The translations under genes and the position numbers were made by a program. Under the pieces are notes generated by a model, which was given only the letters and a program-made list of their open reading frames with translations, ran no database searches and was not told the DNA's origin. Shown here in pieces: positions 1 through 13,100 of a stretch of DNA of 64,000 nucleotides; positions within the stretch are counted from its first letter, which is position 1, and each line of letters opens with the position of its first letter. Source of the DNA: Sipunculus nudus (taxonomy: Eukaryota; Annelida; Sipuncula; Golfingiida; Sipunculidae); assembly GCA_026874595.1 (NCBI GenBank), contig CM049307.1, forward strand, positions 50,899,370 to 50,963,369, given 5' to 3'.

Positions 1-300
1 GACACAACAGAAATCTGAAATCTGAAACGTCGTCGTCGGCGGCTAGAATCTACCTTGTTCGGGGACGTATTGACTCGGTGCAGCTACAATCCCCCTTGGT
101 CAGGACCCTTTTGGCCGGTTGCAGCTAGGAGCCCCCTTGGTCGGGCTTGTTTTCAATGCTGCAACTGGAACAAATGTGCGTCCGACTCCATGCCAGTGCT
201 TTTATGAGTGAAAGCATAACATTCCTAGCTAGGTCTTGTTTAAACCCTTCAGACTCGCACGATACGGATACGCGGGCCTCCTAAGCGAAGAAATCCGTAT
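1..300. other. No gene seen; short internal duplication
   Basis: No convincing reading frame is seen. Two similar pieces (GCAGCTA followed by CCCCCTTGGTC) lie about 43 bp apart at 78-101 and 121-142. The stretch adjoins the retrotransposon ORF1 remnant and may be more of the same element, but nothing in it proves that. Confidence 0.3.
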
Positions 301-1565
301 CTAAAGGCTTAAACTTGATGAAAAAGTGTTCAGCCACAGAAGCCAGTTTCAGAAGCTGCCATGGTTGTTTGCACTGTAGCGTTTTACAAATTTTCTCGGA
401 TAAAAGTCTTTATTGTTTCTTTTTTTTTCAAAGTTCTTTTTCAGTCGTGGAATTGTTTAGTTATCCTCACCAATCTTGTACGGTTGTGTCGTCTTCTCCC
501 ATGCTTTCCACTTCATCAGTATCATTGGAATCATACACGTTGTTGATGATTTCAGAGTTTTCTTTTGTTTCATCCACTATACGGTGGAGCACCTCGATAA
601 GTTTGTCTCTGCTGTTGAAGCATTCTTCTTTTGTTTTAGATCTCATCAGGTTTTTCCATCTCTTCTCTAAAACGTCTAAGATATGGTATCAAGCGTTATA
701 GTTCAGGTGTAATTTCAAGAAAGCTAATACTTGAACAAAGGAATTCTGGGTAGTAGTAAAAGTGTCCGTAGAAGTTTTTTTTTTGAGAACTTGGCTGGTG
801 GTTCTATCTTATACGTTTGTGTCTTCTTGGCTTTGTTTGTTGTTTTCACTATAGGTTCAGTCTCGGTGATCTTTGTTCTGGAAATTTTTGGTTCCGTCTG
901 ATCTGCATCATTTTTGTCTTTAGTTTGGTGGGTGGATCTGTCTGTAAACACTTGGTTTCCGTGAGTTTTGGTGGTAAATCCTCTTCCATAACTTCAGTTG
1001 GAGTAGTTGGAGTTTTCTGGAGTTGAGTACCAGTCGAAGCAGTTGCGTGTGAACGATCTTGGGTGGAGGTACGGTCTACAGTATGAGTTGGTACTTGTAG
1101 CTTGGCATGTTAAAGCTGTTTTCTTTTATTTTTGTCGGTAGATGGCGCCCCTCGCCTTTATAGGCGGAGGCGTGATCCCCTCGGCAGTTAATGCATCTGG
1201 GCTTGGATTCAGAACAATCTTTTGTCTGATGGTCACTGCCTCCACACTTGTAGCATCTGTTTTTGTTTTGACAATTGCGTAAAGGGGCCCTATTCAAATA
1301 TCTGCCACATAATGGTTCTCAATGTTTTGGTACGGCCCTGTATTGAATCGGTTGAAAGCCAATCTTAATCCCTCCTGTACCGCATGGCGGGACACGGCGG
1401 GATCAGTGAATATTACTTTGTCGCGGTGGAATAGGCTGTTTCGTCTGGGACCTTCTAAGTCGGATGGCTAAGTGGCCGATTGATAGTTGTCCTGTATCGT
1501 CTCGAGTAATTCTTCGTCCATTGTAGTAAGTAGGATTCCCCTCACTACGATGGGGAATTCTTTCG
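300..1565 (-). pseudogene. Decayed non-LTR retrotransposon ORF1 (zinc-knuckle gag-like)
   Basis: Read on the minus strand, 1076-1297 encodes two zinc-knuckle-like units: CYKCGGSDHQTKDC (Cx2Cx4Hx4C) and CINCRGDHASAYKG, a second knuckle whose expected last Cys is lost. Upstream (1300-1565) the frame gives KEFPIVVRGI and, further on, VFTDPAVSRHAVQEGLRLA, interrupted by in-frame stops. Downstream come a Lys/Thr-rich linker (724-951) and an acidic, hydrophilic stretch (about 480-670). This layout matches nucleic-acid-binding ORF1 proteins of LINE-type elements (Jockey/CR1-like), inferred from the knuckle pattern. Stops and frame changes show the copy is dead. No reverse transcriptase is visible, so it is a fragment or continues outside the window. 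Confidence 0.6.
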
Positions 1566-2523
1566 GAGCTTAAGTCTTGGTACGTTTCTTGAGTCTTTGA
1601 GCTTTAGGTGATGTTTTTGAGTCTAGGAAGATGCTGTTTTTTCAGTAGGGTGTATGTATAAAGAATTTCTAGTTCTAGTAGCTTATCGAAACTATAGCCG
1701 TCTTCAGCGACGAAACGTCTTGAACCGTTAACGAACGACTGTTTCGTCGCCTTCCCATATATAGAGATAAGTGGTATTTGACCACAATACGATCGTATTT
1801 CCCGGAAAAGGCTGTTTTATTTTCAGTGTCACGGACGGGGTGACATTAAAACTTCTTTACCATGGAAAAAGTATCTTATTTTCAATACAACTGCAACATT
1901 AGCATCTGTAAGTGCATTTTACTTTAGTAATTGTGTATTTTTGTCTGAAAATACACGGGTCGCACTGCCCATAACCGCCATGACAGAAGCAGTTAGAATG
2001 TATATGTAGCGGCGACAATGTTTTGTGTAATTGTCCCGTTTTATGAGTTATATACTTAATTAGGCAGGAAATTTATGCAACTAGCTTATCATAGCAGAAT
2101 TTTGTCTTAAAAAAAAGAGATACTTGAGTTACTGAGGGGTTTTCTCCCATTTACAGACACAGCTCATACAGAGGTTAGAATTCTACCGAAGTGCATACAT
2201 GGGTCAGTGACTATAAAACGTACTCTCAGAGATATCTAACATTTTATAGTCACCCTTGGTGGCTACATCGAAACGTACATCAGGGAACTTACTGCGTAGT
2301 AGTTTGAAATGTACAAACTTCTTATCTAACACTATGCGGTCTATCCCGTCAACGATAAGGCTCGTCGGGTTTTCCATGCTTCATATGAGAAGCGACGCAC
2401 ACACAAGCGAGATAAAGTAAGCAGCTGAGCTGAAGCGCTGTCGGAAAACACGTGTACTCGCGATAAACGCTAACATGACTTCAGCGAACAGAACGAACAC
2501 TGGCATAACATGCCATGTGACGT

Positions 2524-2526
<3 letters not shown>
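1566..2526. other. Non-coding, no feature recognised
   Basis: No reading frame of note and no strong repeat structure is seen. The sequence may be the untranslated flank of the ORF1 remnant. Confidence 0.3.
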
Positions 2527-2587
<61 letters not shown>

Positions 2588-2597
2588 ATATATATAT
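2527..2597. repeat. (AT)n microsatellite
   Basis: Nearly uninterrupted TA dinucleotides for about 70 bp, with two TATG interruptions at the right end. Open frames across it are repeat artefacts (Tyr-Ile repeats). Confidence 0.95.
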
Positions 2598-3403
2598 TTC
2601 TATGCATGAATGCACAAAAGAGAATCTGTTTCCCGTCCTTGCCATGTGCAAAATCTGGAGCGGACACTCAACATATTTCACAACTTTATAGACTATATAC
2701 AATACATAGAGGACACGCAACTAGAGCCAACATGGTACAGTATAAAAAAAATCTAAAGAATAGACCGATACATTATATTTAGCTCGTTATTACATGTTTT
2801 CCCGTTCACTGACCGTTTTATACGCTCTGCGTGGTGATGCATATGGTTATACATTGTGTACTATGAAAAAAACACTGAGCTGTATGATATACATGTGTAA
2901 ACACAACCGCCACACCTCTAGTGACATTCGTGCATTGTTGCCAAGCACTAATGTGTACCCTTGTAGGATCTAAAACTTTACAGGAATTAAGTTTAAAACC
3001 AAATGGCTGAAAGGTCTGTCCGAAACATATACTGCAAGTCTAATAGTTAAACGTGATAAACAGGGAGCTAGAAAGGTTGCTGCAGGCTATTGAACTTCGC
3101 TTATGTCGATTATCGTTCAGTCCCTTACACGTTAAAATTATTTAACCTAGTGCCTACCAGACCTGGGCCACTAGGCCAACGTCTGATCATTCCAGCCAAG
3201 CGGGAAGGTGGTGTGGCCTGTAGATTACCGGCTGAAGGCCAGTCTACTTTACAAAAGGGTTGGCCATTAAATGGGTCAGGTAGGCCTGATGTCTTACACC
3301 CCTATACGCTGATATAGATATACATGTATAACATAAGATCACATGATTCTGTTACATTACAAGCATAAAATACATTAAACATTTTCACATTTCTTGAAAA
3401 CGT

Positions 3404-3406
<3 letters not shown>

Positions 3407-3475
<69 letters not shown>
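3407..3475. repeat. (AT)n microsatellite
   Basis: About 68 bp of TA dinucleotides with a single TATG interruption. The flanks (2600-3400 and 3480-3730) show no gene. Confidence 0.95.
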
Positions 3476-3479
<4 letters not shown>

Positions 3480-3737
3480 TGTATGATAAATACACACCGT
3501 CCTATATATACTTTTATCCTCCTTTTAAATAGAAGTTGGAGATATCTTGTATTTTTAGGTCTTAGTTGATACACATGCTCAAATTACTTGACCGTTTGAT
3601 AACGTTTAGCTCCCAATGCAGGGCTAAAACTTGGTGGATAGTCTTTTCAGTAATATTCTGTTAGAAGTTCGCACAAGTTTTTAAGTCTTCGTAGCTTTTT
3701 GCTTTTTTTCTAATGTTCCCGAGATGAAATCCTAGTG

Positions 3738-3835
3738 CAGTCCGAGTCCAGGACCCTTCAGTCCAAGTCCGAGTCCAAATCCCTAAAAAAATGAACTCCA
3801 GTCAGGACTCGAGTACAAGTCTGGACTCGAGTCAA
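3738..3835. repeat. GAGTC-rich short tandem region
   Basis: Degenerate repeats of GAGTCC, AGTCC and ACTCGAGT follow one another. A related stretch with GAGTCCATCTTGAGTCC lies at 11185-11325 inside the JmjC gene intron, so this is a dispersed family. Confidence 0.5.
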
Positions 3836-4043
3836 ATACAGCACTGGTGTATACTTAAGATGATACTCAGACAAAATGTATTTTTTTCACTTGAAGTCTT
3901 TTCTTTCCTTTAAGTGTATTTTTTTACTTATCATCGAAGCTTTAAATTCCCCGAGCGAGGAGTTATTCATCCTTCATTGATATGGAGATGAAGGCGTGGT
4001 CATCCATAGAACATTCCTCAAAGGCTACGTCTTTTCTCAGGAC

Positions 4044-4312
4044 CACCAGGTCATATCCTACCTACGACCCCCAGACCATATCCTACCCATGACCCCAAGA
4101 CAATGTCCTACCCATGACCCCCAGACCATATCCTACCCATGACCACCAGACCATATTCTACCCATGACCCCCAGACCATATGCTAACCATGAACCCCAGA
4201 CCATATCCTACCCATGACCTCCAGACCATATCCTACCCATGACCCCCAGACCATATCCTACCCATGACCCCCAGACCTACCCAGACCATATCCTATCCCA
4301 AGACCATATACC
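4044..4312 (+). repeat. 25-bp minisatellite
   Basis: About ten tandem copies of a 25-bp unit reading roughly ACCCCCAGACCATATCCTAC then CCATG, with point differences and a shortened last unit. Copies abut without spacers, so it is a minisatellite and not a CRISPR array. Confidence 0.9.
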
Positions 4313-5280
4313 CGCAACCATTTTTGCACAGCGACCATCTGTTCATCTACCTTTGGATAAAATCACTCACATCTCGGCAGTGGTTTGACTTATCCACCTG
4401 AAATTTTGCAGGTCTATACATCCTGAACAGCTTTCTTGATTTTTTGACAGATGGCGTCACCTACATTACGTTTATGCTGCAGACTTCCAAGCTCATATCT
4501 CGGAAACCGTTTGACCGATTGGGGCAAAAATTTGCATGTGTATAGATCTCACATAGCTCTTTATCATAACCAAAACTGGTGGCGCCACCTGCAACCGTTT
4601 TTGCACAGCATCCGTTTGTTTGTCTGCCATGGGATAAAATCACTCACATCTCGGCAGTGGTTTGTTCTATCTGCCTAAAATTGTGCATGTTTATACATCT
4701 TGGATAGCTTTCTCGATTTAGTGGCACGTGGGGCCACCTATATTTATGTTTACGCTGCCAATATCCCGGCATATATCTTAGGCCTAGTTTGCTGTATCCT
4801 CCTGACATTTTGCATGTGTATAGATCTCACATAGCTCTTCATAATACACAAAACTGTAGGCGTCAACTGCAACCATTTTTGCACAGCGTCCGTCTGTTTG
4901 TCTGCTGTTGGCTAAAATCACGCATATCTCAGTAGCGGTTTGACTTATCTGCCTAAAATTTTGCATATATATACATCTTGGATAGCTTTCTCGATAAAGT
5001 GGCAGGTGGCGCCACCTACATTTATGCTTACGCTGCAGACATCCCGGCTTTTATCTTAGCACTGGTTTAACATATTCCCCTGAAAATTTGCATGTGTATA
5101 GATCTCACATAGTTCTGAATCATACAAAAAATTGGTGGCGCCACCTGCCACAATTTTTTCACAGCGTCCTTCTGTTTGTCTGCTGTGGGATAAAATCTTT
5201 CATATACAAGTAGTGATTTGACTTATCTGCCAAAAATTTTGCATATGGCTTTCTGGATTTTGTGGCGGGGGGCGCGATCT
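4312..5280 (+). repeat. ~278-bp tandem repeat array (3.5 units)
   Basis: The anchor GCAACCATTTTTGCACAG recurs at about 4314, 4591, 4871 and (degenerate) 5147, a spacing of 277-280 bp. Each unit also holds TGGTGGCGCCACCTGC, an ATCTCGG..CCGTTTGACC segment and GCATGTGTATAGATCTCACA. No coding capacity is seen. A single related unit occurs at 47390-47605. Confidence 0.85.
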
Positions 5281-5382
5281 ACATACATATTTCAGCTGAA
5301 GGCATCCATGCTAATATTCAACACACCTCACTCTATTTCCCCTTGCCACTCAATTCATGCCTCAGTTCACCCGTCCCACTCT

Positions 5383-5430
5383 GATTTCGGCGGATACACG
5401 TAGTCGCTTGTCGACTACCCGTATTCAAGT
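5383..5430 (+). repeat. Conserved 3' end of the 278-bp repeat family
   Basis: The stretch GGATACACGTAGTCGC followed by TTGTCGACTACCCGTATT is found nearly unchanged at 47565-47605, again at the right end of a copy of the same family. It therefore marks a defined element terminus. It contains the palindrome GTCGAC. Confidence 0.6.
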
Positions 5431-6100
5431 TGAAGAAATGTTTTCGAATCAAAAAGGTTTACATATAAAAAATACTTTACAGCACATATGTTAGCCACGT
5501 TTATTATTAAGGTATATGATATGTTTGATGATTGGAATGAAACATAATTTTTAATATGTTTTAGCATTCATTCAAACCTTAATTCATAAAATATTTCAAA
5601 ATACATGTTTGATTGCTTAATGGATTTAATATATACTTAATAATTTAACACATCTTAAATATGTTTTCATATTTTACAGGGGAAATAAACAAAACTTTTG
5701 TTTTATTGTGTCTGTTTCTATTTAAATTGATAGAAATAAAAGAAAAATTCTTTTCTTATGTGTACCAAAAGTTACCCTTTGGGATAGTATTGGCTAATCA
5801 CAAGCCATCAAGATACTGAGATGGGTTGCTCGTTAAAATCTTTTCTGTCATAATCAGACGGTAAATTTAAGGCCTTAAGGGAGTAAAGGGGTAAATGGAC
5901 CGATGTGGATTTAGGTTCAGGATGTTCTGACATGTTTTTAAATTGATAGGAGAGAACACTGTGTCATGTATGTTTAGTAAAATAATTGGCATACTATAAT
6001 TTAATATATATATATATATATATATAATATTACCTATTTAATCTATGGTCTGATAAATTAAGAATAGGAATTAAGTTAGCCACAACTGCAGATAATTTAT
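5431..6100. other. AT-rich spacer upstream of JmjC gene
   Basis: No gene seen. It includes a short (AT)n tract at 6003-6026. Confidence 0.4.
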
Positions 6101-6104
6101 TAAA

Positions 6105-6480
6105 TACATGTATAAAACAGAGGGCACGGGCTTTCCCCCAGCCAGGCACGTAGCGCAGCGCCACCGTGTGTCAGTGTCGGAGACTATTCGCCGGGGTTTT
6201 CTCGAATGATTTTAGCCTCGTTTTGATATGTGCTGCGCATGGGAATACCCTAAACGTAATCTTTACAAGAAGGAAAAATTTCTTATTTGCACTTCATTAA
6301 CCCCTCACCTCTAGGGGACCCCATGTGACCTGATTCTGAGAATAAACAAACGTGTCTGGTGTCAGGTGTTGTCCAGAGTTCCAGGGAATGAGGAAGCTCG
6401 TACAAACGCATCCGGGTCCGTGGTGCTTTGTAGTGATAAAAGTTTAGCTCGTTCCATATGGTTGACTGTAAAAATCTACC
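6105..6480 (+). promoter_or_regulatory. Putative promoter and 5' UTR of the JmjC gene
   Basis: A TATAAAA box lies at about 6111-6117, followed by a locally GC- and CpG-rich stretch (6120-6230) that stands out from the AT-rich surroundings. The coding start is at 6481, giving a possible 5' UTR of about 340 nt. The transcription start is inferred from base composition and the TATA-like box, not observed. Confidence 0.4.
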
Positions 6481-6493
6481 ATGGACGTCCTAA
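6458..6493 (+). promoter_or_regulatory. Upstream ORF overlapping the JmjC start codon
   Basis: An ATG at 6458 opens an 11-codon frame (MVDCKNLPWTS, then stop) that runs across the main ATG at 6481 in another frame. If present in the mRNA it would be expected to lower initiation at 6481, which itself sits in a good context (ACCATGG). A longer separate uORF starts near 6227. Confidence 0.4.
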
Positions 6494-7103
6494 CAGGTGA
6501 ATTCAAGAAACTTGAAGATGAGTTTGTCAAGAAGGGGCTGTCACCAGATCAAGTACATAAACTTTTGCAAGGGCATGTGCGAGACCCAAAAAGTTTGAAG
6601 AAGTCCACAGCTACAGGTAACACCAAATTCAGAAAATATGCTGTTTGGGTGATATCGCTGGCTGTTGCAGTTCTCGCAGCTGGCAGTTATGTTTATTGGG
6701 ATACCATCGTTGATGAAGCGATGTCTGTCCAGTGCATTGTCGAATCAAATGTGTTGGTATCTGAAATTGCACGTCCTCTGCAGAAATGTAGCATTTGTGA
6801 AAACCTGAAGACAGTTCCCATAGAAAGAGAGCTCTCCAGTGAGGATTTCTTGAAGAAATACGCGTACACCGGCGTGCCAGTGTTGATTAAAGATGCGACC
6901 AAAAACTGGACAGCCATGCAAACTTTCAATTTTGACTATTTTCGTAGAGTTTACACCAAACATAAGGGAGCCCTGAAGGTGATTGAAGATGACTGTCAGT
7001 TCTTTGGTTATAAAACTGAATTTGACACCCTAGCAGACGCCCTGGGTATGCCCGCGGACAGAGCTGCTTACAAACCGGGCGAGAAACCTTGGTACTTCGG
7101 ATG
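6481..7103 (+). CDS. JmjC gene exon 1
   Basis: Codes for residues 1-207 plus two bases of the next codon. It begins at ATG in ACCATGG and ends GGATG before gtaagtat. It carries the cytosolic head, the membrane span, the CxxC and the first part of the JmjC fold (VPIERELSSEDFLKKYAYTG, GVPVLIKDAT). The membrane span next to basic residues (KFRKY) supports a signal-anchor. Confidence 0.9.
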
Positions 7104-10100
7104 GTAAGTATATCATGTACATGAGATTTAGAGAGAGAGAGAGGTGGCGGATTTGATAAAAAGCGAGAGAGAGACAGACAGACAGACAAACAGACCAAAA
7201 GTCGAAAGAGAAAATTTTTAAGAGAAAACTCGGAGAAGGAGAGGTTGAGAATAGAGCATGGATGAGGAGCCTGAATTTAACATCTTAGCCTCAAGTGTGT
7301 TGGCCTATTGATTTAATTATATACATAATCTGCTACCATGTTGACTCATTTAGATAAACTAACTTACTGTGTGCATTAATTATCACACAAGCTTTCAAAG
7401 CACACAGGCTTCTTCATCAGGTGTCCACAAATTAATTTAAAAGATGAGCTAATTTTTACTCTGAGGCCCCATGAATAATCACAGAGCCAATTTATACTGT
7501 TGGGTCGGGATGGGGGGGGGGGGGGATTATGCAGTGTTACCTTTAGGCTCAGCTTGGCCTCTGTGTGTTTTATATATATGCTTCCTTTTCCATGCAGTCT
7601 GCTTTAAAAAGCCATTAAAACAAATAGACCCAGCTTGGCCAATAATGTCCTCTACTTCAGCTTTTTTTAAAAAAGAAATATGCATTCACTTTACTAGCAT
7701 ATTTTCTCTGAGGGGGAAAAAAGTGAAAGAACATCACAAATAACTGAAATAAGTCTGCCCCTCCCCAACCCACAACATGTGGGAATATTCTTGTTTTTTA
7801 TTTGTTTACACCATTAAATCCATTAATCAAGGGCTCTACAACACCGTGTTCATGGCCCTTGTATATCAAAGAAACTTCTCTGTTGTGTCAAACATTGGCT
7901 TGTCGCTCTTAAATAAAGCTACCTTGTTTCACGCATACCCCTGAACTAGACTGTCTGTGCACCTGTTGTATTGAGATAACCACTAGATCCTGTATTCTGT
8001 GTCTGGTATAAACTAATCTGTGTTTCCAGGACAATAACGGATATTGTGCTCAGTAATCAGCATAATCTAAATGCAGACAAAGATTTATTCAGCTCACATG
8101 GACAGTCAGACTGATGATTTCATGACCTTGATAAAGCATTTGATCTAGAGCATTTGATCAGGATGTCACAATTTTTATTTTCCACCCCAAATGAAGAGAT
8201 TAAAATCTGAAAAAAATTTAAAACTTGCATGTGAGGCATTATTCCATTGATTGTTGTGAAAAAAAAATACTGTGACACAAGGTAGCATTTATTATCACTC
8301 ACAAATCTGAAACTTAACACACTCCTGGTATTAAGGTAAGGTTTTGAGGACATGCCCTGATGGTTAAGGTTTTCAGAGATGAAGGTCCTTAGCTCCATCC
8401 AGACCAGAAATGGGGTATGCATACCATTATATTTTGCAAATAAGGGAAACATTTATCCATATAGAATGCAATTATGTGCACCTTATATACAGGGTGGTAA
8501 AGAGTATTTCATCATATAATTTAAATTTAAGAAGCTTCAAACTGATTATATTTCTTTTATTCCATATTTAAATTTATTTTTCCTCTAAATAGTTTGATGC
8601 CTAGGATTGCAGTTATTATAAATAAGGGGCAAATCATCATGGTAGGGTGACACCACATCATGTGAATACTAACTCTGTTGTGGCTTTTCCAAATTGTCTT
8701 TTTTATTGGTACAACTCAATCAGCACTCTACTGTGGGTGCCTTTCTGTTTGCTAGGGATTTAATTTAACGATAAACACAAATGGGAAATGTTATAAATTT
8801 TGAAGCCCAATAAAATGACCTGTCAACTATGATTAAGAAGATAGGGTTGATGTATCTTGACAGACAGATTGGTTATTATAAATACCTCTGAAAACTTGGT
8901 TCATTTATCAGCATGTGAATGATATTGGAACTTGACCATGCAAATACATGTGCATCAATTATTGTAAGACATGAGGTAATCACTGGGGATATATCAACTG
9001 GGACAAAGGTCATTATTTGACTGTAATAAAAATAAGTGAGATATTGTGAGATTTATTACTTATATATTACTTATTTAACCTACTGCTGTTGCAATTGCGA
9101 AAATGAAACCCTCAGGGAAACATTCAAAATGAAGAAATTGCAAAATTTCAGCCTTGTGAATATAAAGTAATCCACAGTGTTTGATGAAAAAATTTTAATG
9201 TATAGTTGTAGGGGGGGAATAATGCATCAAAGAATCGATGAATTGAATTGCAACCCCTGGTTTAAATTGTATTCCGCCATTAACCACTTGATCGATTCAT
9301 TTTGGTAATAATTTTTTTGCATGTCCCTTCACTAAGTCCTCTGTGATCTCTCAAGTTTGATGTAGCAGCTTGTGATGTCTTAGTTCTTTATTGCAAATGT
9401 GCCCTATATCAACCTTTAAGGTTCATTGGTGCATTATTCCACTTGCATAGAAACATTTATGGTGGCCATAAAAAGGGGAGAGCTATATTTTTCTTTAATT
9501 TGCTGAAATTTACCAACATCTTTTTGGTAAAATTGCTTGCATTTTTTTAAAAAGTTACAACTTAAGTGAGAATTTAATGGAGAATTGAATCAAAGGTTAA
9601 GAATTGAATCTATTCTAGTGGCCCTCTAAATTCACATACCTAGTAAGTTGACTGTTGTGAGGTTGTGAAGAGTTGTGGAAAATAATTGTGTTGTGTGATT
9701 ATAAAATATGAAAGTGTATATTTCAGTTTTATTTTCATAATACAGGAGTAACTGTCACCCTGTGATTGAGAAAGAGCTGAGGAAACACTACCAGCGACCA
9801 TACTTCCTGCCGAAAGATTCTGAGTCCAGCAGTATTGACTGGATCTTCATGGGAGGGCCAGGACCTGGGGCTTTTGTACATGTGAGTAACAGTATCTATA
9901 TGTCTACTGTAGAGTTAATGATTAACTGGTATATTTGGGACATGCGTTCTTCAGTTGAGCTCTGAATAAAACATTTCAACCAGAGACAAAATGGTATGGA
10001 AGGATGGGCTATATCACTCTTGTGTTTTATAAGTCAAAACATACGGAGGCATTGTGGGAGGACTAGTCCAATATATTATCAGGAAGAGTTCAAAATATAT

Positions 10101-13100
10101 TTGCTTTAGCCAGGAGGGTATGTGACGATTCTTGATCGTGTGTGTGTTTGTATGTGTGTTTGTTAACAACAGTACGCATGCAATCATGAGTGGAATCTCA
10201 TGAAATTTTTTAAGGCATTTCAGGAATAGGCCAAGGAAGAATCAGACTTTGGTGTTGATCAAGCATCTTTTCTGGATTCTGGGGCATCACAAACTAATGT
10301 TCACAAAGAACAGTCATTTATGCATGAATGAACCTGGGGATATGGGCCAAAATTAAGTGAATGCATATGTAATGGAAGTACAGTGGAACCCCTCTTTACG
10401 GGCACCTCTGTACTAAGGGCACCTCCTTTTTACAGTCTCTTATTGGAAGTCCCTTGAAAGTAGGTCCCGAAATCTATAAACAACCTTACAAAGGACACCT
10501 ATCAGTTGCAGGCAAAATTTCAGGTCCTGTCAGTGTCGGTAATATGGAGGTTCTACTGTCCATGTAACAGAAAACTGTAGCTTGATCCTTGTTGGCTTTA
10601 CAAATATGTACAGTGATTAGGTTCATATTTGTAAGGTTACATTTTTATGATTTTCACTTTTCCAGTGTTTTCAGACTGTTCTATTTTTGTTATCTCACCA
10701 TACAGTTTACTACACACAGGGTATTTATTATCATATGAGTTATTTGATAAGCTATCAAAGTCTTAATAATTTTAGAAGGATACCAAAGCACATCAAATAA
10801 GTGGAAATTATCCTCCATTATAGGTTAATAATATAAATATGAAGATCTCATATTATTTATAAAACCGGCACCTTTTGACTTGCGACGTAAGATTCATAGA
10901 TAACATACCTAGGTATCTATGAGGACACTAGAGAGGATACCATAGGGCATCTTCTTCATTAAGCTTTTTATTTTCACAATATTTTCCCCTTTGGCTAATA
11001 TCCAAAATCTGAAAGCTTCACTAACAATAGGCACAGTGTATATATGAATGTTAATGCCATGCACCAGTCATGTGAAATATATATTTTAATAGATGGAAAA
11101 TTGGAAATCATGGCTTTTCACAATTTGCAAATGTTTCAGGGGGTGAATAATAAGCTGTTTACAGTTGGCAGTAATGTAGGACTCTAGCTGAGACTTGGAC
11201 TTGTATCCACTTTTTCTCAGGCTTTGACCTCAGAGTCATGGACAATTAACTTGTATTTCAAATCAGAGGTCAGGACTCAAGATATCAGGCTGAGTCCATC
11301 TTGAGTCCAAGGGAAAAGGTTGGGTGTCCTTGAATCACACTATACACTAATACAGGCAAAAATAAATGTACTAAGGCCAAAAAATAATATAAGGTATGGT
11401 TCTCAGGCACCGCCCAGGTCAATTTTAACCCCCCCCCCCCCCCCACTTCAAAAATTTTTTATTTTGATTTCATCTTTCAAAAAGATAAAACAATACAATT
11501 TTGATAAGATTTTCTTTGTTATGTAGTGCTTTTACCTGGTTAGCAAAAAATTCTGTTATTTTCATGCTTTTCAATAACCATATGATGTTTTTATCAAAAC
11601 ATACAAAAAAAAGATAAAAAAATAAAATATCACCCACCTGCACTGATTTCTGAAAAAATGCCTGCTTGTATTGATTTCTGAAAAAAATGTGCCTGAGAAC
11701 CAAACCCTATTTTTTTGGCCTTAAAGGTAGTTATGGTAATGTACATTGAGCACTTAAGGGCACTTGATTAAATTCAAGACACAACAAAGTCATCTCAGGG
11801 TTAAGTGTGTGTCAGCTCTAAATGACAGATTGGCTTGCATGCTTTTTTTAAAGGCTCCACTGTCTCTTTTTATGATTTGCACATTTAAGGATAATTGCTC
11901 TTGGCCTTTTTTTTAAGTGTTTGTGTTGACACAGCAGTAATTGATGTTTTATTTTATCTAAGGTGTATGTAATGGATGTACCTGCACTCATTTCTCAGTT
12001 GTGTATGTCATATGTCTTCCCATAAGTGAAACCTATTTTACATCATGAAACAGTACAACTTACAATCTTTACATGTATTTTTAGCTCAGCTGACTATAAG
12101 TCATCTGAGCTATAGTCATGGTCCATTGTCTGTTGTCTGTCGTCTGTCCGTCTGTCCATCCGTAGATGTGGCACGTTTCGAAACCGTAAGACCTAGGAAT
12201 CTAAAATTTGGCATAATGTTATATGTCCCCAAGATCTCCTACCAAGCCGAAAACTTGGTCTTTGCGACTTTGTTCCTTTGAGAAATTAAGGAAAAACCTC
12301 AATTTTTTATTGAAAACCTATTTTTACACTTCAGGACTGCCTAATATCAAAACCACTCATCTGTTTTTCCTCATATTTACCATAAATTATCCTCTATATA
12401 GTTCCTATACACATGCCAGAAATCAGGTTTGTTTTATATAATTTAAAAAAGTTTTGGGCCCAAACATAATGCATTTTGTAAATAATCAGGAAAGAAATTT
12501 GATCACTTAACACAAAACTTGTTAAAGCTAAGCACTTTTTTCCAGTAATATTACTTTTATTAATCAAAATTTAATTGTGTACCCAAAATTAGATCAAAAT
12601 ATTTTAAATTTTTTAAAAATATTAGCAAAAATAAAAAATTGGTACCTTAAATTTTGCCCAACTTTGACCATGGCACTTTTTTTTCCTGTAACTGCTGTGG
12701 ATTTAATTTTCAAAGCGTGTTTTTGTTAGCATTTCAACTGTAAAAAACACCAAAAATTTGAAACCAATTGATCAAAAACTGTAGATTTTATTCAAGTTTT
12801 CAAGCACCATGTCACATATTGTTTACATCAAGCTAGTGTTATGCAGTTTGCTAGAGCTCAGCTCCCGAGCTTCAGCTCTAAGTTCCTTAAATTTGGCATA
12901 CAGTTAGATGTCTCCAAAATCCCCTATCATGCCAAGAATTTGGTCACAAGGACTTAATTCCTTTGAAAAAATAATGAAAAACTTCATTTTTCCATTAAAA
13001 ACCCATTGTTACACTTTAAGACTGCCTAATATCAAAACCACTGATCTGACTTTGATCATATATAATATATATATTTTTCTATACATTCGCTATAAACATG

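Noticed and set aside
315-701. Plus-strand frame of 128 codons
   Set aside because: The minus strand here reads as the hydrophilic tail of the retrotransposon ORF1; the plus frame is Ser/Phe-rich antisense.
2470-2782. Frames across the (AT)n tract
   Set aside because: Tyr-Ile repeats are microsatellite artefacts.
4044-4312. CRISPR-like direct repeats
   Set aside because: Units abut with no unique spacers and the genome is eukaryotic.
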